DNA from: Candidatus Binatia bacterium
GTDB lineage: Bacteria > Desulfobacterota > Binatia > Bin18
Assembly (NCBI GenBank): GCA_951812575.1
Contig: OX638322.1
Location: forward strand, 898,850-962,849
Reading direction: 5' to 3'
DNA: 64,000 bases
Positions 17,464 to 25,283 of the stretch are shown here, in pieces. Positions within the stretch are counted from its first letter, which is position 1, and each line of letters starts with the position of its first letter. The position numbers and the translations under genes are program-made. The notes below the pieces were generated by a model, which worked only from the letters and a program-made list of their open reading frames with translations, was not told where the DNA came from and did no database searches.

Positions 17464-17802
17464 ATGGAACACGAAATCGCTGCTATGTGGGTACAGACGC
17501 TCAGTAGCGTGGTGGGCTTAGGGTGTATCGTGTGGGGCTTGTTCGCGATGAAGGCGGCCGGCGCCCGCCGCGACCGCGAAATTGATGAGCTCGGGAAGGG
17601 ACTCCAGCAGCAGGGCCAAGCGCTCGAACGTCAGGGCCAAGCGCTCGAACGTCAGGGCCAAGCGCTCGAACGTCAGGGCGCGGCCATGACCCAAGCCTTT
17701 ACGCAACAGGGCCAAGCGCTCGAACGCCAGGGTGAAGCCATGACCAAGGCGTTCACCCAGCAAGGCGAAGTCTTCGCCGAGCTGTTACGCCGCACCGCCT
17801 AG
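17464..17802 (+). CDS. membrane-anchored coiled-coil protein with 7-residue repeats
   Basis: The 112-residue protein starts after AAGGAGGACGGT. Residues 8-30 form one membrane helix (VVGLGCIVWGLFAM), followed by ARRDRE. The rest is a heptad coiled coil in which GQALERQ occurs four times, encoded by near-identical 21-bp DNA repeats (about 17620-17740), then an MTKAFTQQGE variant. I recognise no function. Its position between two integrase remnants suggests mobile-element cargo. Confidence 0.65.
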   Translation: MEHEIAAMWVQTLSSVVGLGCIVWGLFAMKAAGARRDREIDELGKGLQQQGQALERQGQALERQGQALERQGAAMTQAFTQQGQALERQGEAMTKAFTQQGEVFAELLRRTA

Positions 17803-17954
17803 CCCCAACCTCCCTATGAGGGAAACGAGACTGCTATGTGTCCTGAGCGAGCGCGCAACAACCCTTCCCCTGAGGGCACCGCCGAACCCGCAAAACGAGC
17901 GGGGGAGGCGAGTTGGGGGTATCGAACTCCACACAAAACCGAGAAAGAAGCGGT

Positions 17955-18119
17955 ATGGGAGTAAAAACGGTCACTACCATTGTGGTTTTGTATATCCTTG
18001 TGGCGGTAATCGTTTCGCTGGGGCTTCGGGGCTGCTTCTTTGAGAAGGAATCTTTCTCTTCTGCGATCAGAAACCTTATGAGGAGGTGGAGACTTAGCAA
18101 AGTCTCCACCTCCTACTAG
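17955..18119 (+). CDS. small single-pass membrane protein, uncertain
   Basis: This 54-residue frame begins MGVKTVTTIVVLYILVAVIV, one clear membrane helix, and ends in a basic tail (RNLMRRWRLSK). There is only a weak ribosome site. It could be a real small membrane protein or chance; it lies in the accessory segment between integrase remnants. Confidence 0.35.
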   Translation: MGVKTVTTIVVLYILVAVIVSLGLRGCFFEKESFSSAIRNLMRRWRLSKVSTSY

Positions 18120-18136
18120 TTCAGAAGAAGGGCTCA

Positions 18137-18235
18137 ATGCCTAAGGATAAGAAGCAGAAGATGCTGGACGCGACAATCAAGGCTGTCAACGCTATGAAGC
18201 CATCTGACAGTTGGTGGAGGAAAGCGCGATATTGA
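18137..18235 (+). CDS. 32-residue basic ORF, uncertain
   Basis: The frame MPKDKKQKMLDATIKAVNAM continues to a TGA at 18233. It has a purine-rich leader (AGAAGAAGGG) and Lys-rich helical sequence, which is suggestive but not sufficient to call a real gene. Confidence 0.25.
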   Translation: MPKDKKQKMLDATIKAVNAMKPSDSWWRKARY

Positions 18236-18322
18236 GCGTGAGGAGATAGCGACTCGAAGCGACCCGACGCGCGCGACAGGTCCCCAAAACCCGCCAGGAC
18301 CGGGCCACCCCTAGCCTATTGC

Positions 18323-18415
18323 TCATAGCATGGACGGCGACTTCCAGCGCCCCGCCTGCTGCATCTCCACCACCGAGACCCCAGCCGCGGCCAGAGCGGC
18401 AGCTACGGCAATCAG
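18323..18415 (-). pseudogene. second tyrosine recombinase fragment
   Basis: On the minus strand one frame reads LAAAGVSVVEMQQAGRWKS and ends PSML before a TGA at 18325-18323. This is the His/Trp box of a plasmid- or phage-type integrase. No complete frame surrounds it: upstream sequence is Ala/Arg-rich and the terminal tyrosine region is gone. It differs from the fragment at 17153, so two separate recombinases decayed here. The rest of 18236-18588 holds nothing else that I can support. Confidence 0.65.
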
Positions 18416-18588
18416 CCGACCCGCTGCCCCGCGCGCGGGGGCCGGCCAAGCCGCTCTCCAGCCGCTTCGTGCGCGGGAGTGAGGCGGGCGTGTTCGCCGG
18501 CCTCTTCACGGCCCTGGCCGCCGAGCGGGCTGGAAGCCCGCACACCTAAAGGAAGAGAGAGACGCGCTACACCGCAGCGTGATGTGTT

Positions 18589-19434
18589 CTAGGCGACCCC
18601 GTTGCTTTTGAACCAGGCCAGGAGCCGTTGCCAGCCGTCCTGGGCGGTTTCCTGACGATAGCTGGCCCGATAGTCGGCGTGAAAACCGTGCGGCGTATCG
18701 GGATACAGAATAATCTCCGAGGGGCTTTCCGCCGCCTGTAACGCGGCGCGCATCTGTTCAACCGTTTCGTTTGGAATGCCGCTATCGGCGGCGCCGTACA
18801 AACCCAGCACGGGAGCGTGGAGCTGAGCAGCAATATCAACCGGATGGCTGGGGGTGAGCTCGGATGCCTGCCCGACCAGCCGTCCATACCAGGCTGCCCC
18901 GGCTTTGACCTGCGGACTGTGGGCGGCATACATCCACACCACGCGCCCACCCCAGCAAAATCCGGTGATACCGAGCCTGGTCACATCGCCGGTGCCGGAC
19001 GACTCGACCCAGGCCACGGTTGCGTCCAGGTCGGACATGACCTGCGCATCCGGGACCTTGGCAACCACCGTCCGAATAATCTGACCGATATCCGTCATCT
19101 GCGACACATCGCCCTGCCTGGCATAGAGTTCCGGCGCAACCGCGACATAACCCTGCTTGGCGAAGCGGCGGCACACGTCTTTGATATGCTCATGCACACC
19201 GAAAATTTCCTGGACGACCAGCACGACCGGGAAGGGCCCGCCGGTTTGCGGGTAAGCCTGGTAGGCGGGAATAGTGATATCGCCCACCGGTATCTGGACC
19301 TCCCCGGCTTCCAGGCCACTGGTATCCGTGGTTATCGTTTGGGCCGAAACCGGACGCACAGCCAGGGCAAAGCCCGTGGCCAAGGTGGACACCACAAATT
19401 CGCGTCGAGTCAGTGTTGTGCTTATGTTTGTCAT
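18589..19434 (-). CDS. exported dienelactone hydrolase family protein
   Basis: The 281-residue protein begins with a twin-arginine-like signal ([19 protein letters not shown]), so it is probably exported folded. The mature domain is a dienelactone-hydrolase alpha/beta fold: [19 protein letters not shown], nucleophile Cys in GFCWGGRV, an acidic residue in [11 protein letters not shown] and His in [11 protein letters not shown]. These enzymes hydrolyse lactones or small esters. The Cys-type nucleophile fits true dienelactone hydrolases. No pathway neighbours are present. Confidence 0.88.
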   Translation of the reverse strand: MTNISTTLTRREFVVSTLATGFALAVRPVSAQTITTDTSGLEAGEVQIPVGDITIPAYQAYPQTGGPFPVVLVVQEIFGVHEHIKDVCRRFAKQGYVAVAPELYARQGDVSQMTDIGQIIRTVVAKVPDAQVMSDLDATVAWVESSGTGDVTRLGITGFCWGGRVVWMYAAHSPQVKAGAAWYGRLVGQASELTPSHPVDIAAQLHAPVLGLYGAADSGIPNETVEQMRAALQAAESPSEIILYPDTPHGFHADYRASYRQETAQDGWQRLLAWFKSNGVA

Positions 19435-19468
19435 ATCTTCTCACCCCAATCGGGCTATCTTGCGCGGC

Positions 19469-20773
19469 CTAGCCTAGCCCTTGTTTCTCCGACTCGCAAA
19501 TAAACTCCTGCAAGATGTCATCGAGTTTGGCAAGCGACACTGTCTCTCGTATCCATCCCATTAATGGTGGCGGTTTGTCTTTGAAGCGCTCAGCAATCGC
19601 TAGACTTTCTGCTCTGCTCCGCCGACACTCGAATAATTGTTTCGCGACTGACATAACATGCCATCTATGATGACTGACGCCAACCTCAACAACACAGAAT
19701 AGAAGCTCCGCCCGGATTGATGGATCATCGATCAATTCAAAGACTTTTCTACACTGATTGCCAATAGAATCAGTATAAGAGAAGCTCCACCCCTGTGAAG
19801 TAATGTGTTCTACGAAACGCCCAATTATACCTCTAACCAGTGGAAGGTTTTCTTCTGCCATTAGTGCAATTGCTTCTGCTGGGAGTACCATCAGTGTGTC
19901 ATGAAGCAGATCATTATCATCCAAATGACGACCAAGAACTCGTAAAAGTTCAGAGGTATTAGATTCACTCGGGCCACTCGCTACCGCAAGTTCTGCAACT
20001 ATCTCTTTGATACGCTCATAGTCGGAAAGGCTATCCGGGACACTGACCACAGCATTCCATGCCTTTTTCAAATCAGAAACACTCTGGAACCTGTCACCGG
20101 GGTCATGACGGGTGGCACGGCCAATGATCTGAGCAATTGCGGGGTCGAGTGATGTGGTGTCCTGAATGGTGGAACTCAGTGGGCCAGTGAACAACTCGTA
20201 AAGAATTCGACCTAGACTGAAAATGTCGGAGCGCTCGTCCACGGATTTTGTATCCCGTAATTGCTCAGGAGACATGTATAATACACTTCCCATCCATTGC
20301 CCTGTTGAAGTGAGACGAGTCGATTCGGAGTCGATAATTCGACCAAGTCCGAAATCAGTGATAACCACATCGTCATCATTATTCATTAGTACGTTGTCCG
20401 GCTTTAAATCTCGATGGAGTACACCCTCGGCATGTGCATATTCCATCCCATCGAGAATTGCCCCAAAAAGCTTCCTGATACGGAGGAGATCACCGGGCAG
20501 CTTTGTAATCTCAGAGGCAAGAGAGTGTGAATAAAGAGGCATCACATACCAAAGTGGCTCCTCTTTAAGACGCCGAGCAATAATAGGGACGATATTTGGA
20601 TGGTCCAGTTTCGCAAGAATGCGGACTTCTTTCTGAAAGCGTTCCTTCGCCGAAGGATCGTTAACGATAAGTTGCTTCTTAGCAAATTCTTGATCATCCT
20701 CTTCACGTATACATTTCCAGACCTCTCCGAAGCCGCCGTGACCAATCGAGGTGAGATCCCTGTACCTTACCAT
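19469..20773 (-). CDS. Hanks-type serine/threonine protein kinase with long helical C-terminus
   Basis: Residues 1 to about 255 are a complete kinase: GHGGFGEVWKC glycine loop, Lys in EFAKKQLI, HRDLKPDNVLMNN catalytic loop, DFGLGRI metal site and MSPEQ at the activation segment end. Residues 255-434 form a helical domain with no known match (RVLGRHLDDNDLLHDTLMVL), perhaps a HEAT-like sensor. There is no membrane helix, so it is cytoplasmic. It lies 24 bases downstream of a PD-(D/E)xK nuclease gene in the same orientation, and base composition is AT-richer than the housekeeping genes around it, suggesting transfer. Confidence 0.9.
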   Translation of the reverse strand: MVRYRDLTSIGHGGFGEVWKCIREEDDQEFAKKQLIVNDPSAKERFQKEVRILAKLDHPNIVPIIARRLKEEPLWYVMPLYSHSLASEITKLPGDLLRIRKLFGAILDGMEYAHAEGVLHRDLKPDNVLMNNDDDVVITDFGLGRIIDSESTRLTSTGQWMGSVLYMSPEQLRDTKSVDERSDIFSLGRILYELFTGPLSSTIQDTTSLDPAIAQIIGRATRHDPGDRFQSVSDLKKAWNAVVSVPDSLSDYERIKEIVAELAVASGPSESNTSELLRVLGRHLDDNDLLHDTLMVLPAEAIALMAEENLPLVRGIIGRFVEHITSQGWSFSYTDSIGNQCRKVFELIDDPSIRAELLFCVVEVGVSHHRWHVMSVAKQLFECRRSRAESLAIAERFKDKPPPLMGWIRETVSLAKLDDILQEFICESEKQGLG

Positions 20774-20797
20774 ACGATTATTCCTTAATTTTCCATC

Positions 20798-21769
20798 TTA
20801 TAAGGTGGGGCGAATTTCTACACGTGGGAACGGGTTTTTGTCAATAATCGTCGCTTGCACTTTGCGTCCCAGAAAGTCAGTCATGTCGCCTTGCTGTTCG
20901 AGGAGCATTACTAGTTCTTCTAGCGTACAGAGTGTAATGACTTTTCCCTTCACCAGTGCTTCTTTACATATAGAGACGGCTGGGTCCGTAAAGTTGCTTG
21001 CTGATATGACAATCGCTCGTGATTCTGGACGATGGTAAATGCGGACAAGATGTTGTGAAATTTCAGGGACACCTATTGGCTCCTTCCACTATTTCATTTC
21101 GACAAAATACAGATATCCCCCGAATTCGATTGTTCCGTCGATTTGTTCAACAACGCCTTCTCCTGAGTCTCCCGTGAGAGTGAAAGCTTCCCGAACCGAT
21201 ATCTCATATACCTGGAACAGTTTATTAAGAACATTTTCCAGCGCCTTACCACGTTTCCTCGCATCTGACTCATTGAAAAGAGAGAAGAATTCATCCTTTA
21301 GTTTTCCAATAGCCTCACTTCGTCTCTGTTTAGATCGCAGCTCCTCCTCTTTTTTATCGATATGCTGTTTTCGTTCACGCCTACGTTCTTCATCCATCCG
21401 AGTAAAAGCGTCCTTTACCTTAATAACTTCGCGAACTTCGGCGACCAAGCCTTTCGCCTTGAGTTGATCTTCGGGCCAGCATCCAGAATAGTTCTCGAAT
21501 TCAACAACTCTCTTCAATACCTCCCTACGTTCGCGTAGAGCAGACTCGCCTCGTTCATTAAGCTTGGTCAGAACGCTTCGCACGATCTCATACTTGGTGA
21601 TGCTGTCCCGATTATTCTGTACGGTCTCCCAGAGGTCCTTGGTAAGTTTATCTTCTACACCAGCTCCCCTAAAGAACAGCAAGGTGTTCCGTTTGGATTT
21701 ACACAGAAGCGGAATAGTCTCGATCAGGAGATGCATTAACTCTGGTGGATAATGAAACGTAATATCCAT
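20798..21769 (-). pseudogene. PD-(D/E)xK restriction-endonuclease-like protein with in-frame TAG
   Basis: The frame reads for 226 codons to a TAG at 21089-21091 and continues in the same phase for 96 more codons to TAA at 20798. The N-terminal part is coiled coil (MDEERRRERKQHIDKKEEEL). The nuclease core follows: Asp in VEQIDGTIEF and the E-x-K of YLYFVEMK, immediately before the stop. Past the stop it resumes WKEPIGVPEISQHLVRIYHR and AIVISASNFTDPA, as expected for the second half of this Mrr-like domain. One change, TGG to TAG, explains the break. The gene sits directly upstream of the kinase. Confidence 0.75.
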
Positions 21770-22069
21770 ATTGCCTCCACAACAACTTATGCCGTTTCGT
21801 TCGCCGGAATCCCGCGTAATAAGAGCTTCAGGTGAAGAGCACCACGGAGGGTGGTAAGCCAGGACGTAGCCTCAAACCTTAAGAGCGTGCCACTTTCTTT
21901 TCTACTTTCCTGCGTCTTTTGTTTTTGCAGTGCTTTGTGTTCACAGTAAAGAAGCCTCTCTCCAAATCACTTTTTATAGGTATGGTACAGAATACACTCA
22001 GCCTACCCCAGTGCTTAAACCAGGCGACTCCTTCTCCGTGTTCTCTGGGCAGATATCGGAGCATAACGC
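21770..22069. other. AT-rich intergenic region without a supported gene
   Basis: About 300 bases separate the nuclease start from the higBA promoter. A 61-codon minus-strand frame exists but has no ribosome site and no recognisable family. Promoters for both divergent operons presumably lie here. Confidence 0.4.
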
Positions 22070-22096
22070 TTGCCGTTTAACGCATATCGTTATAAT
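22070..22096 (+). promoter_or_regulatory. sigma70-like promoter of higBA
   Basis: TTGCCG at 22070-22075 and a consensus TATAAT at 22091-22096 are separated by 15 bases. The expected transcription start falls at or just before the toxin GTG at 22105, which would make the toxin message leaderless or nearly so. Confidence 0.5.
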
Positions 22097-22104
22097 CTGA
22101 GAGT

Positions 22105-22386
22105 GTGATTCGGTCATTCAAAGATGAAGAAACCGAAAAGATTTTTCATCGACAACGTTCCCGCCGGCTTCCCCAGAACATCCAGCAGGTTGCCCTGCGT
22201 AAGCTTCGGATGCTGAACAGGGCAATCACTCTGGATGATGTGAGAATCCCACCGGCTAATCGGCTGGAAAAACTCCGGGGAAATCGAACTGGGCAGTGGA
22301 GTATACGAATCAATGACCAATGGAGAATCTGTTTTCTCTGGAATGACGGGGGAGCTGAGAAGGTCGAGATCGTCGATTACCATTAA
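22105..22386 (+). CDS. higB: HigB-type toxin (type II)
   Basis: The 93-residue protein follows the HigB pattern from end to end: IRSFKDEETEKIFHRQRSRR, the segment around VALRKLRMLNRA, PANRLEKLRGNRTGQ and WSIRINDQWRICFLW, ending VEIVDYH. HigB toxins are ribosome-dependent mRNA interferases. It starts at GTG with no room for a leader after the TATAAT box. The antitoxin gene follows 11 bases downstream, in the toxin-first order typical of higBA. Confidence 0.92.
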   Translation: MIRSFKDEETEKIFHRQRSRRLPQNIQQVALRKLRMLNRAITLDDVRIPPANRLEKLRGNRTGQWSIRINDQWRICFLWNDGGAEKVEIVDYH

Positions 22387-22397
22387 GTAAGGAGCAT

Positions 22398-22727
22398 ATG
22401 ACAATGAGCAAGATGAAATTACAGCCTGTCCACCCTGGGGAAGTGTTACAGGAGGAATTTCTGAAGCCGATGAGCCTGAGTCAGAATCGATTAGCTTTAG
22501 ACATTGGTGTTCCTGCCCGACGTATTAACGAAATCGTCCTTGGAAAACGTGGGGTGACGGCAGATACTGCTCTCCGCCTCGCCCGGTATTTTGGAATGTC
22601 CGCCCAGTTTTGGCTCGGGCTCCAACTCGATTATGAACTGGATAGGGTAAGCGACAAACTATCGAAACGGCTTGAGCGGGAAGTGAGAATACATCAGAGT
22701 GTGCACCGAGAGGACCGGACGGCGTAA
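22398..22727 (+). CDS. higA: HigA-type antitoxin, XRE family
   Basis: The protein has up to 109 residues and contains VHPGEVLQEEFLKPM and the helix-turn-helix QNRLALDIGVPARRINEIV, then the GKRGVTADTALRLARYFGMS and FWLGLQLDYEL segments that define the HigA/VapI family. It binds and neutralises HigB and represses the operon. AAGGAG at 22389-22394 fits better with the second ATG (22404) than the first (22398). Confidence 0.92.
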   Translation: MTMSKMKLQPVHPGEVLQEEFLKPMSLSQNRLALDIGVPARRINEIVLGKRGVTADTALRLARYFGMSAQFWLGLQLDYELDRVSDKLSKRLEREVRIHQSVHREDRTA

Positions 22728-22796
22728 TTGACCCGTTTCCTCTTTAAGGCGTCGATCTTTTATATAGAAAATACCAATAGGATTGGAGTCGAAGTC

Positions 22797-23126
22797 ATGA
22801 AGATAGGATGGATATGCCTGCTTAGCCTAGCTCTTGCGGCACCCGCCTTTGCCAATGAGGGCCATCAACTGTTACTCAGCCAGACTAAGGCCGAACGCGC
22901 CACAACGCTGGCGGGCATTTTGCAGACGAGCGGTAAAACGTGTGCAGAGGTCTCGCGTTCGTTTCTGCAAGGTACGGATGAACACCAGGCCGCCTATTGG
23001 AACGCCGAGTGCTCCGGGGGCGAAACCTATGTCATTCAGATTCCGGCCAGCAGTCGGACCCGCGTCCTTGAATGTAAGATCATGGCCATGATCGGAGTGA
23101 AGTGCTTCACCCGATTCGAGAATTAA
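22797..23126 (+). CDS. small secreted protein, unknown
   Basis: This 109-residue protein starts with a clean signal peptide (WICLLSLALAAPAFA, cleaved before NEGHQ). The mature part contains four cysteines (KTCAEV, NAECSGG, LECKIM, VKCFTR), consistent with a disulfide-bonded periplasmic protein. I do not recognise the family. It is separated from higA by 69 bases and probably has its own promoter. Confidence 0.6.
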   Translation: MKIGWICLLSLALAAPAFANEGHQLLLSQTKAERATTLAGILQTSGKTCAEVSRSFLQGTDEHQAAYWNAECSGGETYVIQIPASSRTRVLECKIMAMIGVKCFTRFEN

Positions 23127-23171
23127 ATGCATCGATTTTCAGAGACAGGCTGAACCCGAGGGGCGTCTCCA

Positions 23172-23969
23172 GTGCACTGGGCTCAAAGAGTAAACGTATC
23201 AACATCTCGGCGTGTATTGGAGGATACGTTTACTCTTCGCGGTATTGACGAGTTGCAACGCTTTTCCACGCCGCCCTATCGCTGCCTGTATCTCCCGACA
23301 GAGACGGCCTCTCTGACCTACCGCATTATCCGGGACCTGACGCTTCAACAGTATAATGAACTCCTCAGACGCGGCTGGCGGCGCTTTGGTTGTGAATTCT
23401 TTCGGCCCGCCTGTGCGCAGTGTGTCCAATGCCGGAGTCTCCGTCTGCCGCTGGCCGACTTTCGCCCGTCTCGCAGTCAGAAACGCACTCTGCGTCGCAA
23501 TGCGGAGATTCGGGTCGTGGTACAAAAACCGACCCTGACCCGTGAACACATCCGGCTCTTTAACGCCTACCATGCCGATATGCACGCCCGGCGCGGCTGG
23601 CCCGCCCAGACCACCCATGAGCGCGCGTATTTCCGCAGCTTTCTCTTGGGGAACTGGAGCTTTGCCCGGGAATTCCTGTACTACGACCGGGAGTGTCTCG
23701 TTGGGGTGGGCCTGGCGGATGTCACGCACGAGGCGCTATCCAGCATCTATTTCTTTCATGACCCGGCCTGGCGGCCCCACGCGCCCGGAGTCTTTTCGAT
23801 TCTACGCCAGGCCGCCTACGCTCGGCAGCAGGGACTGCGTTACCACTATCTGGGCTATTGGGTGGCGGACAGCCCCTCCATGGCCTACAAGGCGCAGTAT
23901 CGCCCACATCAGATTCTCCGGCGCCACCCGCCCGATGAAGAAGAGCCGGAGTGGGTGGCGCCCGAATAA
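23172..23969 (+). CDS. bpt: aspartate/glutamate leucyl- or arginyltransferase
   Basis: This is a bacterial Bpt/Ate-family aminoacyl-tRNA-protein transferase, which adds Leu or Arg to N-terminal acidic residues for N-end-rule degradation. Diagnostic segments are CLYLPTETASLTYRI, RRGWRRFGCEFFRPACAQC with VQCRSLR (Cys-rich motif), LADFRPSRSQKRTLRRN and LSSIYFFHDP. The true start is unclear: GTG 23172 lies before a hairpin repeat, which would then encode residues 6-22; TTG codons at 23217 and 23251 are alternatives closer to the conserved part. ClpS or ClpA is not nearby. Confidence 0.88.
   Translation: MHWAQRVNVSTSRRVLEDTFTLRGIDELQRFSTPPYRCLYLPTETASLTYRIIRDLTLQQYNELLRRGWRRFGCEFFRPACAQCVQCRSLRLPLADFRPSRSQKRTLRRNAEIRVVVQKPTLTREHIRLFNAYHADMHARRGWPAQTTHERAYFRSFLLGNWSFAREFLYYDRECLVGVGLADVTHEALSSIYFFHDPAWRPHAPGVFSILRQAAYARQQGLRYHYLGYWVADSPSMAYKAQYRPHQILRRHPPDEEEPEWVAPE
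23186..23237. repeat. dispersed hairpin repeat, copy B
   Basis: A perfect 15-bp stem (AAGAGTAAACGTATC with its complement at 23223-23237) encloses a 22-base loop ending GTATTGGAG. It overlaps the beginning of the bpt frame and would pass through translation if the first GTG is used. Confidence 0.9.
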
Positions 23970-23993
23970 TCCATGCGGAACGACTTGGCGCGG

Positions 23994-25283
23994 TTACTCA
24001 CTCACGTGCCGCGTGAGCGGAATACCAAACTGGGCTGCGGCGTTGCCACCCAACATGCGGGCCATCAGCGGCTTTTCCACGGCGGCCTGGGTCAGGACCT
24101 CAATCGCGTCCCAGGCGCTGGTGGTATCGTGATGGGGGTAGCGTGAGCCCCAGACGACCTTTTCCGCAAAGGCGTGGGGTAACCGCTGAATCATGCGCTC
24201 CTCTGCGTCAAAGCCGAGCATCACCCGGCCCTCTTCCCATAGTTCTTCAGGATCGGTCCGAACCGGATAGTAGTTGAGGAGAGGGATCGTTTTAGTCGAG
24301 GCCTCCATTTTTTCCAGCACCTCTTCCATCCACGACGCCTTGCCGTGCGCGACCACCACTTTCATCTCGGGAAAGCGCTGCATGACCGTAAAACCGATCA
24401 GGGTGGAAGCAACGAACATATGGTTGTCGAGCCAGCCGGAGAGAATCGGAGAGACCGGATGGCCGACCGACGGGGACGCAAAAAAGGAAAAATTCGCCAG
24501 GCCGTCGCCGCCGCCGGCAGCAGGCCCCCCGCCGACCTCCCTCAGCAGGGTTTGTTGATTCAGCCGATTTTTGATCTTTTCAATAAACGGACCGTGTGAC
24601 GTCCACTCAGGATTCCACAGCCCAGGCGTCGGATGGACCACCGCGGTCACGCCCAAGCGTTCCAGCTCGGCCCAGAGCGGGTCGTAGTATGGATGGGTGA
24701 AATAATGCCCCTCAATAAACATGGGCCGAATGAACGCGCCCCGGAAATGCGGCAGCGCGGCTACCCGGCGCAGTTCTTCCAGGGCAAAATCCATGTTTTG
24801 GAGCGGCAGCATAGCCGCGGCATAGAGTCGCGCTGGGGCCGTCTGACAGAAATCGGTCAGCCAGTTGTTATAGGCCCGGGCCAGGGCGGCGGCCACATCC
24901 GGGTCCTCGATCAGATGAAAGCCCTCGGCAAACCAGGTGGGGTAGAGAAATGCCTGGTCCACGCCCATGGCGTCCATGTCAGCCAGTCTGGCAAGCGGGT
25001 CTGACGCGCCGGCGCTTTTGGCATGCGGGGTGTTGGGGTCGAGGTCGCCGACCTGGTCCCAGGTCATGCCCGGCTTCCAGATGGCGTGACGCGGGATGTT
25101 CGGATTCATCGGGTCGCGGAACATCTTGCCGTTGACCTTGAGATACGAGCCGTACTGGCCTTCCTCGCGCCACAGGGCCGTTTTGCCGAGCGTGCGGAAC
25201 TCCGGCTCCAGGTAGTCCTCCCAGACCGCTCGCGGCTCGACGACATGGCTGTCGCTATCAAAGACGGCAAACGGCCTGGTCAT
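23994..25283 (-). CDS. amidohydrolase (COG2159-type metal hydrolase)
   Basis: The 429-residue protein starts at the ATG that overlaps the stop of the upstream gene by four bases (ATGA). AVFDSDSHVVEP gives the first metal-binding segment; LADMDAMGVDQAFLYPTW, TAVVHPTPGLW and VVWGSRYPHHD complete the TIM-barrel metal-hydrolase/decarboxylase pattern. Relatives include carboxylases and decarboxylases of aromatic acids and many uncharacterised enzymes. It resembles its upstream neighbour, so the pair likely arose by duplication and acts in one pathway. Confidence 0.85.
   Translation of the reverse strand: MTRPFAVFDSDSHVVEPRAVWEDYLEPEFRTLGKTALWREEGQYGSYLKVNGKMFRDPMNPNIPRHAIWKPGMTWDQVGDLDPNTPHAKSAGASDPLARLADMDAMGVDQAFLYPTWFAEGFHLIEDPDVAAALARAYNNWLTDFCQTAPARLYAAAMLPLQNMDFALEELRRVAALPHFRGAFIRPMFIEGHYFTHPYYDPLWAELERLGVTAVVHPTPGLWNPEWTSHGPFIEKIKNRLNQQTLLREVGGGPAAGGGDGLANFSFFASPSVGHPVSPILSGWLDNHMFVASTLIGFTVMQRFPEMKVVVAHGKASWMEEVLEKMEASTKTIPLLNYYPVRTDPEELWEEGRVMLGFDAEERMIQRLPHAFAEKVVWGSRYPHHDTTSAWDAIEVLTQAAVEKPLMARMLGGNAAAQFGIPLTRHVSE

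Noticed and set aside
18192..18545. 117-codon minus-strand frame rich in Arg, Ala and Ser
   Set aside because: The integrase-like sequence is in another frame of the same strand; this frame has random GC-rich composition.
21089..21091. TAG as a pyrrolysine codon
   Set aside because: The codon stands where related nucleases have Trp, no methylamine or pyl genes are seen, and a single base change explains it more simply.
21879..22064. 61-codon minus-strand frame upstream of the nuclease gene
   Set aside because: No ribosome site, no family resemblance, and a basic tail that looks like chance translation of AT-rich DNA.
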